A stretch of 64,000 bases of DNA from positions 3,224,001 through 3,288,000 of the forward strand of contig NGZR01000003.1 in the NCBI GenBank assembly GCA_002197995.1, in the 5' to 3' direction. The translations under genes were made by a program, and so were the position numbers. Every line of letters begins with the position of its first letter. Position 1 is the stretch's first letter. Origin of the DNA: Gaeumannomyces sp. JS-464 (lineage: Eukaryota; Ascomycota; Sordariomycetes; Magnaporthales; Magnaporthaceae). Below, in pieces: positions 10,480 to 20,189 of the stretch. Under the pieces are notes generated by a model. The model saw nothing but the letters and a program-made list of their open reading frames with translations, did no database searches and was not told where the DNA came from.

Positions 10480-13400
10480 CGTTTTGGCGGTTTTGGCATC
10501 TCCGGATATTTGGCATAGAATGCTTTTATTGCCAGTAGCGCGTTATGTAAATCGCTAGCGTTATACCACGTTAGGTCCGGATCCTATCCTTTCCAACGGA
10601 TTTGGTATTGGAAACGGTAATAATAGGTTTTTAAGGTTAGCACTTTATTTAGCTCGAATTTTTCTTCGCCGTCGATAATTTTTGCCTCGGGGCGTTTTGG
10701 CTTTTATCCAAGCAAAAGGTCGTTGGAAAAGCGTCGAAGTCGGTCGGCGTGAAATACTTTTAAAGCTTTCCAAACTTCGGGTAGTTTTAATTCGTACGAG
10801 TGGCTTTTTAATGCTTTAATTCGGTAGGCAAACCTCGTTATCGGAAAGTTTAGCTTATCGTTAGGCTTATCCGTTAATAACGACCAGCCTTTTTTAATAA
10901 TAAAAACCTAATCGCTTACCTCGAAATCGGGCTTTTTTCGGTGCTTATTAGCTTGTTATATTATGCGCTCCTAACTGCGTAATAGTAAGTTTTTGGCCCG
11001 TAATATAAAGTTTTTATTTGTTTAATTACCTTTTATGCTTCCTTTTAGGAAAGTCGCTTTTTGGCCGGTAGTTTTGCCAACGTAATTCGCTTTTCCCAAT
11101 TTTAGTAATAAAAAATGGGAAATCCTCGGTTAATTTCGTAAAGTGATAATCTTCCTAATAATTTATAAGGTAAAGTTAATTATACCAGGTTAAAAAGCGG
11201 GAACATATCGGACCAGTTATTTTAAAAGTGATTAACGAACATCCGTAAACGTTAGTTTAAATATTCGTTTATAATTTCCGTTTGTCCCGCGTTTTAGGAA
11301 TGTCCCGCCGTCGATAGCTTTTATTCGATGCCCAAAATTTTCGACAGTTCGTTCGTAAAGTCCGATACGAATTAAGGTTTTTTGTTCGACTTTATAATCG
11401 TCGGCCAGCCGTAAATTTTGTAAAGTTTTTAATGGTAGTACAATTGTGCCGTTTTTTTTTTTAGCTATAATCGTAGTTTTGCAAAAGATAGTCCAATATG
11501 CTTTATTAAAGCAATTTATAATAATTAAAACGTTATCGTATTTTTTCCGGTTTTCCGGTATGCTTTTTAAAATTTATAACGAAATGCTGCCACGTTCGCA
11601 TAAATGGTAGGATAAAATGCAATAATCCGGGAATTTTATCCCTCGGTATTTTGGAAAATTTGCATTTATAGTTTTTTACGAAGCGGTTTACGTCGGCGTT
11701 TAACCCGGGCTATTAATATTTGGCGGCTATTAATGCACGTGTTTTATTGCGTCCCGGATAAACCGTAATTATTTTCAAATGCACCTTGCGAATAAGCTAA
11801 GCTTGCCATTCCTCCTTTTAAATTGGGATTATTAGCCGTTTTTAATATAAAACGTATTTGTAATTTGCGAAAGTTTATCCTTTTTTTTATTTACAGGCTT
11901 TTTCCCGCATACCTTCCAAATTAAAAAACGTTTCGTTTGCCCGTAGTAATTTATTTGTTAGCAATAATTCCCGCTCGCCGGGCGCTACTTTTTTCGATAT
12001 TAATGCGATTCTTTTTAGCATCGGCAATGCTTTTTCCGGTTCGCCGCTTACTCGTTGTAATAAGCATTAAAAGGGTTTTTCGATTTTGGCTATTACTGTT
12101 AGCACGAACAATTCCCGGTAACGTTCCGCCTTTTTTTGGCCTTTTAAATTGCGATGTTTTCCAGCTTTCGGGTTAAAACGTCGGCGGTTTTATTTTGTGT
12201 TTTTGGCTTATAAGTTATACGGAAATGGTAATCGGCGAACAAATTTCTTTAAACGGTTTAGCGAACGTTAAGTTTTTACTTCGTTTTAAAAAATTCGAAA
12301 GCTTTATAGTTAATAATTACAAAAAAGTCCTTTTTTTTTGTTTTACCAGCTCCGCTCGCTAATGCTTTAAGGCTTTAACGACGGTTAAAAGCTTTTTATC
12401 GTGGATAAGGTAATTTTGTTCCGCGTTTTACATTATTTCGGGAAAAAAAGCGATTAAGTGCTAGCCGTTTTCGTATTTCTAGCTTAACACCCCCGCGCAA
12501 ATACCGTTAAAAGCGTCCGTTTCGATTTTAGTGCGTTGTTCGTGTTTAAAATGCTTTAAAACCGGGGCTGATAATAAGCGTTTTTTTAGTTTTTCGAATG
12601 CGTTTTGCCGAGCTGGGGTTTAAAAAAAAGCCTTTCTTTTGCGCGTTAAGGCTGTTAAAAGGCGGGTTATTTTACTATACTCCGGTACGAATTTTCGGTA
12701 AAAGTTGCAAAAGCCTAAAAACGATTATACTCCTTTTAGCGTATTTAAAAGCAACTATTATTATACGATTTTAATTTTGGCAAAGTCGACAGCCACCCTT
12801 TTCGTACCGGTAATAAAGCTTAGGAATTTAATTTCCTAAACGTGGAATTCGCTTTTAGCAAAGTCGGCTTATAATCCGGCCGTTTTAAGTTTGGCCAACA
12901 CCGTTCGCACGTGCTCGTAATATTCCTCGAAGCTTAATAACCAAATTAGGATATCGTTAATATATGCCGAGCAAAATTTATCGAAATAGTTTATGCTTAA
13001 AATATCGTTAATAAACCGTTAAAAAGTGGCTGGTCCGTTGGTTAAACCGAATAGCATTACGTTATACTGGAACGTTTCGTATTTCGTGCGGAAAGTGGTT
13101 AAATCCTTATAACCCGGATATATCCGAATACGGTAAAATGCTTGGCGGATATCAATTTTGGTAAAGTATTTCGCTTTAGTAATTTTGGCCAAAGTTTTTT
13201 CGATTAGTGGTAAAAGGCAAACTTTTTTTTAGTAATAGCGTTTAACCGTTAGTAATTTACGCAAAATTTTAAACTGCCATTTCCTTTCCGGGCAAAAAGG
13301 ATAGGTGCTGCTTAAAAAGCTTTGCTGGTTTTGATAAAGCCTTTGTAAAAGTTATCGAGCATATACTTTTTGCACGCTTCCAATTTTCTAATAACATTTT

Positions 13401-16400
13401 ATAAAAAGGGGAATAGCGAAGGCTGGAAGGATTAACATTGTCTTTTAATTTAATATAATGGTTAATTTTTAGCCGAAACGGTAGTATTTGGTTTAACTTT
13501 ATTTTGCTAAAACCTTTAATAGGTTATGGTATTTTCGGGGGATTTTTTCCCTAGCGGCCTATCGGAATTCCTTATCGTCGTGCTTTATAACCGCCCCGAT
13601 TTCGACCTGTTATTTTTTTGCCTTTTTTCGATAAGCCTATTAATTTTATAAAAACTCGTAATATGTAGCGTTGCATTTCGTTATTAGGCGTTAACAAATC
13701 TTAGGGCTCCAATAAAAGCTATATCGCAAATGCGGTTTTATATTAGCTAATCGCGTCCATTTTTAACTAGTACGGGCTTTGTTAGTCTTTTTTGTATTTT
13801 CCAAGCGAAGGACCGGGCGGGCTTTTTTTGGTAAGCCAGTTAAAAAGCGGGTCGGCTTTTTGCTTTGCATTATCCTTTTTTTGGTTTCCCTTTTGCTTCC
13901 GTTTTAAACGCTCGTACGGGCAACTTTTTATCGAAAATCGTGCGGGAACGCGGTATAATCTTTTCGGGCGTTTTTTCGAAAACCGGTGCCTTTTCCGTAA
14001 CTGGTTAAGTTTATAAAGCTTCCAACTTTTCGATTTTTTTTGCATTTTAGCCAGTTAAAAACGCCGGCCGTTTTTCCTTTTTTTATTTTCCTATTCCATT
14101 TGCTAATTTCGTCGTTTCGCGTTTTCCGTATAATTTAGGCTTTTAAAAGTTGCACCCAATTAGTTTATACAAATGTTATGCATTTCTAATATAACGGAGA
14201 AATGCTTTAGGAATAGTAGCCCGTTCCGTTTACAGTTTAGCCAAATGTCGTGCTTGGTTATAAATTTCCTTTTTATAATTACATCGTTCCGTATTTTAAT
14301 TACTAATAAAAGTATAGCGTAAAAGGTTTTGCCGTATAAGCAAAGGTTCGCCGTAACCGCTACGTCGATCGTTAGGTTCCTTTCCTATTATAACCGCTAA
14401 TTTAGCGTAAAGGAAAGTCCGATTTCCGGGCGGTTTTTAACAATCGGCATGCCTTTTTTGCCATTTTTAAATTGATAAAAATGTATCCGTTCGCTTTTAT
14501 ATTAATTAATGCCGATGTAAAAAAAAATAAAGTTTATTAAAAGAAATTTAGGAAAGCATTAATAATGGTAAGCTTTTTAAATACTTATCGAAAAAACTAA
14601 ACTATGTTTTTTACCTATCGTTAATTATAACACTTTATATTTTAAAAAGGAGTTTAAATTCTTTAGGGTTATTAATTTCCCGAAATGTTTTCCTGCTTAC
14701 TTAAAACACGGTTTAAAAACTCCTTATTAAAACAGGCCGCTATGCGTTATGTAACTATTTTATTAATCCGCTTTTCGGTTATTTTTTTAGCGGGACATTC
14801 GGAAGTTTGGTAACTAAGCTGCTTGCAATTAAAGCATTTGCTTTCCTTTAGTAAAACCTTATAATTTTCGGCGGTTAGGTTTCGAGCTTTGCCCGGTTTT
14901 TATCCCGGGGTTACGCTGCGTTATTGCTGGTTATCGTTGCCCGGGGTAAAGGTCGGGGCTTTGCTTTTACCTTAGTTGCCGTTTTTGTTCGAAAAAGCCT
15001 TGTTTTTTGCTTTTTTCGTTTTTTCCATTGGAAAAAGTATTGCTATAGCTAGCGGTAAAAAGTATCGAATAATATTATAAAGTCCAGGTATTTTTTAACC
15101 ACGTACATTTTAAAGTGGTATGCTAACCGGTTATATAGCTTTCTTTTCCATTTAAACTTGGTTAGTTTGGTTTTCCCCGCTAAACGGACGAAGTCGTTTT
15201 TAAAAGTGAGAAATTCGTCGCCCTATTTTATTATTAGCTATTTAAACTTATTTCGGGCCTTTTCCGCCCGATTTTAATTGTAATACTTTTGCTACAAATG
15301 GCTTATAATTGCTTCGAAAGTTGTTAATTGGTCGGGATAATCGGCGCGCATATAAAGCGCTAAAGCGGTAGCGGCCTTACTGAAAATCCGGAAGGTAAAA
15401 TAATACATTTTATCGGCGTCCGTTTATATGCTTCCATCGGTATAAATTTTGGCAATTATACGCTAATGCCAAATTTTAAAAGTAAGCTTATCCTTTTAAA
15501 ATTGTTGTAAAACTCGGGCATATTGCCCAGTTTAGCTCGGAAGCCTCCGCTTTTTTAGCTTATAAGCGATCCCGGGGTATGCTTACGGCTGTTTACAAAG
15601 CGTTCCGAAAGTCCCTCGATGGTTTGTAACTTGCGTCGTAACTTTTCCTCCAACTCGACGATACGTTAGGCAAATGCGTTAACATTTTGTGCATTAAGCT
15701 GTGCCTTTAGCTTTTGGCCTAGCTTGTTTCCCCAATCTGCTATGGCGGCGAGGTCGTGGTTTAAGCGACGGGCGGTTTTGTAAAAGTTTCGTGCTTAATT
15801 ATAAGCCGCGGTTAATCCCACGGTTTTAGCCTTAAACTTTGCGAATAAGCCGCCGGTTCGTCTGCTACCAATTTTTTCGAATTAATATCGCGTTATTATT
15901 CCAAAAAGCTCGGGAAAAGCCTCGATGTTAAGCAGTAAGCGGTGTTATATGGTAAAAAAAGGTCGTCCTTTTTTTGCTATAAGCGCCCTAATATCCAGCT
16001 AAGTCGTCCAGTTTTTTTAAAAGTCCTTTTCGAGGTTGTTAATAGTTGTATTATACCGGGCCGCCCTCATATAAGCCATAACCTTAGCTTTGTAATTGGT
16101 ATAATTTACCTCGAACTCGGCTCCTCCTTATTATCGCTACTTTTGGCGCTAAGGTTAGTCGTTCGAGCAGCTTTGTCGGTTCCGGCGATAACGGTGCCGG
16201 TCGCTGCTTTGGCAATTAGCAAGGAAGCACGGCGATAATTTTCGTAAGGGAGGTGCTTTTAAAGCTGAGAGACCGAAAAGCGCACTTGCTTTTAGGCCTT
16301 ATCGATGCGTTGCTTGCGCATATTTTCGTCGTTATTTCGCGCTATCGTAACGCGTTTCGTTTTTTCAATTCGGATACCTGCTCGCGCGGTGCGATTTGTG

Positions 16401-16440
16401 CAAGCTTAAAGGTTTTTATTCGGGGATATTTTGGATGCCT
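10480..16440 (-). pseudogene. Gag-pol remnant of nested chromodomain Gypsy
   Basis: Minus-strand motifs: a CCHC knuckle with His changed to Tyr (CFNCKQLSYQTSEC, about 14,840-14,787); RT at 13,600-12,700 with KYFTKIDIRQAFYRIRIYPG, FGLTNGPATF and the catalytic box YINDILI (about 12,968-12,940; canonical Y-x-D-D, first Asp now Asn); RNase H and integrase between about 12,500 and 10,900; and a C-terminal chromodomain at about 10,700-10,500 (FQYQIRWKG and DPDLTWYNASDLHNAL). The chromodomain marks it as a chromovirus-type Metaviridae element. Stops occur throughout. Confidence 0.85.
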
Positions 16441-16467
16441 TCCTAGGCAGTAAAAAAAACGACTTTG

Positions 16468-16677
16468 TGTTACAGTTGAAATCTTTACGGCTTAAAAGCT
16501 TGAAGAAAATCGTTAATTTAGCTAAAAGAACAAAGTGGTGAAAAAGTTAACAAGTGGTGCAAAGCACCCAAGTGCGCGCGATCCGTTTTATATGCACGCG
16601 TGCACGGTTGCGCGCGAGGCCACGTAATCCCGGCTTTTGTGGGGCGACTGCCCGTAAAGGCACGCCGCGCTATAATA
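16468..16677 (-). repeat. 5' LTR of nested chromodomain Gypsy
   Basis: 210 bp, TGTTACAG to CTATAATA (RIP form of TATAACA). It pairs with 10,103-10,310. Right flank tgggg continues the Copia LTR. Confidence 0.9.
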
Positions 16678-16722
16678 TGGGGCACCAATTGCCACCCACG
16701 TAACTCCAGGCCACTTTTAACA
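16678..16722 (-). repeat. Copia LTR copy 3, right half
   Basis: It starts TGGGGCACCAATTGCC and continues the Copia LTR exactly where the left half stops at 10,102. It ends TTTTAACA at 16,722. LINE RT coding resumes at 16,723. Confidence 0.85.
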
Positions 16723-18648
16723 AAAGGCCCGTTCCACCTTATGGGCCACGCATGCCGTTAAATTAATAGCGGCCTTTTTCGGGGTAACCCCGGCGTGTTG
16801 CGGAATTATAAGCCCGTATTATAATGCGAGGGACGCTATCGCGAAGCTATTAACCGCTTTAGCCTTTCCCTTAAGCACGGAAGTAAAGCTATCAGGCGTA
16901 GGATTTTAAGTTTATTATGTCCGTTTTATTCGGCTTTTTTAGTATAACCATTTCCGCTGTGCGAAAAAGGGCCGGGTGGTGCCCGGCTTTAAAGCAGGCT
17001 TCGAAAAAAGCTTTAACGTATTCCTTTATTGCCGGCCACGCCGCTATAAGTAATTTAACCGTTAAAAAGTCGACGCCCGGGGCCGTGTTTGCCGTACTAA
17101 CAGTGCATTTCCAGCATTCTTTTAAAAAAACGTGGGGGTTCCACGGGAGTTGTGCGGTTTTTTAAATAGCCTTTTGCTATAACGGGTCCTTTTGTAAATC
17201 GTTTTCCGCCGTAAACTTACAGAAGATTTTGCGGCTTAATATTTCCGCTTTGTCTTTTGAGGCTATTATAACCTCCCTGTTAATATTTAACGGGGGAAGC
17301 CGTATAACGGGTGTAAGTTTATGCTATTTTATAGCACGGTATAGCGCTTTCGAGGAATCCATCTCTTTTAGCACGCTAGCCTAATATTATCTTTTAGCCG
17401 TTCGAACCGTTGCTTTTAAAGCACGGGCTTCGGCCGTAAAAGGCCCGCCGTTCCTTATAGCTTTTGCAAAATCCCGTTAAGCGTTGGCGCACTTTTCGTT
17501 CCACTAGGGTTAGCCTTTTTTTTAGCTTTAAACCTTTGGCCGAAAGCTATTAACGCATTTTTTAGCAAGTTTATTAATGCTTTGGTCGCTTTATTTAAAT
17601 AATCCGCCGTGTATAAATTTGTAAATGGCGGTAAGCTGCCGGCCCCCGTTGTTACCGCGTTTGCGAAAAACGGTAGTTTATTGTTTAATAGCGTAATACG
17701 CCGGCAATTCGGAACGGAGTTATTACGGTTAGGAATTTCGATCCGTATTAAGCGGTGGTCCGAATCGGTTGCTAGTAAAAGGTCGATTTCCGCTATTGCC
17801 AAAAGGGCGTTGGAAAAGGTAAAATTTAAAACGCTTTTATCGTTATGCGTAGGTTAGCCTAAGTCGGTAAATAAAAAAAGGTTATAAGTATTAGCTTATT
17901 GGGCTATATCTTAACTTTTATTCCTATTACCTTTAACCGGATCCTACGCCGGGAACTTTGCGTTAAAGTCCCCAGCTATAATGCATTTTGCCGTTAAGCG
18001 CTAACGTAGCAAAAAGTTTAACGAGGGTTCCGAAAGGTCCCCTAAAAGCCTATATACGTTAACAAAAGTGCACCCGGCGATGGTAAGCCAAAAGATATCC
18101 CGGGTATTACCTGCCGGCCGGTCCGCTACCGGCCGGAACCTCGGGTCTTTCCGCACGTAGGTTATTACCTTAGGTTTAGTTTGGTAGTTGTGCTAGTTAT
18201 CCACCGGGGTAAATAGCTCGTACGACGGGTAAGTGCAAAGCATAAGCTTTCTTTTCCACGCGCTAAAAGGCTCCTGCATTAGCACCACGTCGATATTTTA
18301 GCTCCAAAATAGTTGGAGTAAAATACCCCCCGCTTCCCAGCTACGTCGAACGTTCGCTTGGGCGGCGGTTAAAGCACGGCGTTCGGGGCGAAGCCCCGGG
18401 CGCCGGGCCTTATTGCCATGCGTTTGTTGTATCCGGTTGGCTACTGGCATACGTAAAAGCGGCGTTAGTATATTAAGGGCTTTAGCTTTAAGGTTGTTAG
18501 CCGGCGGTACGGTCGGTTTCCTCCGGGGGGTTTCCGGTTATTTCGATAGCCCTTTCGGGCTCGGGGAAGTCCAGTTCCATATCCGCCAGTACTTCGTATT
18601 AGTTGTTAAAACTAACCTTAAGTTTTTTGGCAAAGTGCTTTTCCCTAT
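16723..18648 (-). mobile_element. Tad-like LINE, ORF2 endonuclease and start of RT
   Basis: On the minus strand this reads as an apurinic-type endonuclease followed by RT. Motifs are LMQEPFSAWKRKL (about 18,290-18,250), a RPKVITYV-like block, AGDFNAKFPA (about 17,975-17,945; canonical GDFNAHH), and EIDLLLATDSDHRLI near 17,790-17,750 (canonical SDH active-site box). The RT block has RPIALLPCLRERLKRLIA and ends HKVERAF at 16,724. It is bounded on the left by Copia and on the right by the 7.8-kb Gypsy element (CCTAT duplication at 18,644-18,648). The RT continues at 4,102-4,014. RIP stops are frequent. Confidence 0.85.
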
Positions 18649-19076
18649 TATTACAATTAGGGGTTTGCTTTTAAGGTAGGGCACTTTAGGGGTGGAAAGG
18701 ACAGTATCGCTAATCTGGTTAACAAGGAATTACGTAACTTAAAAGGACAATTTAATTGCTTACCTTAGGGGATGCTTGGGAGCTAACTTAGGTTAATTAA
18801 TGCCGAAGCCTTAATTAAAGCCACTTAAAACAATAAGAAATCCATCCTTTATATACACGCTGCCTTTTGCCTTATATTAGGTTAAATTTGTAAATTTGTA
18901 ATTTTTTTAACACAAATTTAAAAATCCTTTTAGCTTTATAAATTTGTGGTTTTTTTAACACAAATTTAAAAATCCGGCTGCGGTTACGTAATTCCACGTG
19001 TCCGGGTGCGGGGCAAGGGCACCGTTTAAAACCCCTTCCGTTTTGCCGCCCTGGGGCTTGCATACTGGTCGTAATA
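18649..19076 (-). repeat. 3' LTR of the 7.8-kb Gypsy
   Basis: 428 bp, TATTACAATTAG to GGTCGTAATA. It aligns with 26,006-26,433 end to end. It is more heavily RIP-mutated than its partner. Confidence 0.93.
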
Positions 19077-19199
19077 TCAGGTTTCCCCTTTTAGGCAAAA
19101 TCTTTTTGGCCACGTTTTATCGCCCCGCTTTTTGTTAATGGTAAGTACTTTTTTTTTACCATTTTCTATCCCTTTTTGGTTTAATAAAATGTTTAGTCG

Positions 19200-19707
19200 G
19201 GTGCGAAAATGTCGCTTTGCGAAGAAAACCCTTTAACGCAAGGACCTATTTGCTTAAATCGTTTTTTCTTTTGTTAAAATGCCCTTTTGCTTTTTTTATT
19301 ACGAGGTTTTAAAGCGTGAAAAGTGCGAGGCCTTTTTTTAGGACTCCTTTCGGTACGTGAAGTGCTTTAGTCGGAACCGCACAAGTTGCGACATTTTAGG
19401 TTTTTCGCCCGAATAGCTTCGTTTTATCGGCTTTTAATACCAGCAAATGAAAGCGAAAGTCGAAGCGGTGGAGGAAAAACGTCGCGCTTTAAATAACGAA
19501 CGTCGTGCTTTGGATAACAAACCTAAGCGTTTGCGTAAATAAAAGAAAATATGGTTTAAAAAGAAAATGCGTGCAATTCGTCGTAATATTAACGCTGTGA
19601 AAAAATTAAAGCGTATCGAGCGGGAAAAGGCCGACCGGGAGGCTCGCCGGGCTCCTTTACAGTTTAAGCCATCCGTAGCTCCTTTTTTTCGGCTGGCAAG
19701 TGTTTAA
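19200..19707 (+). pseudogene. Antisense ORF remnant in the Gypsy element
   Basis: Unlike everything else in the element, this region reads on the plus strand. A frame running to the TAA at 19,705-19,707 gives a Cys-containing stretch (CFSRNRTSCDILGFSP, about 19,370-19,420). It is followed by a strongly charged, helix-prone segment from ATG 19,447 (MKAKVEAVEEKRRALNNERR) and a Lys/Arg-rich tail. A TAA at 19,540 and TAGs upstream sit where RIP of Trp or Gln codons would put them. It resembles short Cys-plus-coiled-coil ORFs seen beside fungal Gypsy elements (recollection, not a search). It lies between the chromodomain and the 3' LTR. Its function is unknown. Confidence 0.5.
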
Positions 19708-19978
19708 GTGCAATCTTAACTTGGACCTGCTTTCCTTTTTTAACCAAGGTAAATTGTAACTTTTTTTAATAACTTTTTTAGGTTTTATAGCGTATTAGGC
19801 GTGGTTTTAATTTTTTTGCCGAAATTTCGGGTTTAAATTCCGGCACGACCGTAAAGGTTGATAAGTTTTCGGGCTTGCCTCGGAGCTTATCGAGCTTTTG
19901 TTTTTTCTTTTTTTTTTGCTAACCGTTCGGCGCAAACTTTTTTGCCCTATTTGGTTCCGGTAAGTGCTGCTTCCCTTT

Positions 19979-20050
19979 AACCTAGTGGTAAAACGGTATT
20001 ATCCATAGCACTTACTTTGTAAATCCCGGGTTCGACTCTTGGCTAGGTTA
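19979..20050 (+). tRNA. tRNA-like sequence, probably degenerate
   Basis: 72 nt. A perfect 7-bp acceptor stem pairs AACCTAG (19,979-19,985) with CTAGGTT (20,043-20,049), followed by discriminator A. The T arm has a consensus loop TTCGACT with stem CCGGG/CTTGG, including two G-U pairs as RIP of CCCGG would give. A D-arm-like AGTGGTA segment is present. The anticodon stem is poor; one fit puts TAC (Val) in the loop with a mismatch. It lies inside the Gypsy element between the chromodomain and the antisense ORF. It could be a captured tRNA, a SINE head or a pseudo-tRNA. Confidence 0.4.
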
Positions 20051-20189
20051 AAAAAACCGGCGGTTTTTTTTGGAAATATCGCGGGTGTTTCCAAAAAAAA
20101 TCGTCGTTTTACCGTTTTTTTTGCTGGCTAACCTTCTTATAATTGTTTTAGCTAATACTTTCGTAAAGTGTTTTAGCAATTCCTAAAAT

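Larger units (their letters stand above)
10103..16677 (-). mobile_element. Chromodomain Gypsy retrotransposon nested in Copia LTR
   Basis: A 6,575-bp element bounded by near-identical direct repeats of 208 and 210 bp (TGTTACRG to TATAAYA). It is inserted in the right LTR of the Copia element; the empty site is preserved at 4,230 or so. Minus-strand coding order is gag, zinc knuckle, RT, RNase H, integrase, chromodomain. A polypurine tract sits just inside the left (3') LTR, which confirms the orientation. It is RIP-mutated throughout and inactive. Confidence 0.9.
4103..16722 (-). mobile_element. Ty1/Copia-like LTR retrotransposon, RIP-inactivated, interrupted by a nested Gypsy element
   Basis: Three copies of a ~170-bp LTR (TGATGGAAGTG to TTTTAACA) delimit the element: 4,103-4,272, 4,744-4,912, and 9,972-10,102 joined to 16,678-16,722. 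Coding is on the minus strand in Copia order (gag, protease, integrase, RT). The 5-bp flanks are gaaag on the left and aaagg on the right, identical if G-to-A changes are allowed. The element lies inside LINE RT, whose reading resumes on both sides. Its right LTR is split by a 6.6-kb chromodomain Gypsy element. The left end carries an extra LTR plus internal segment. Confidence 0.85.
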
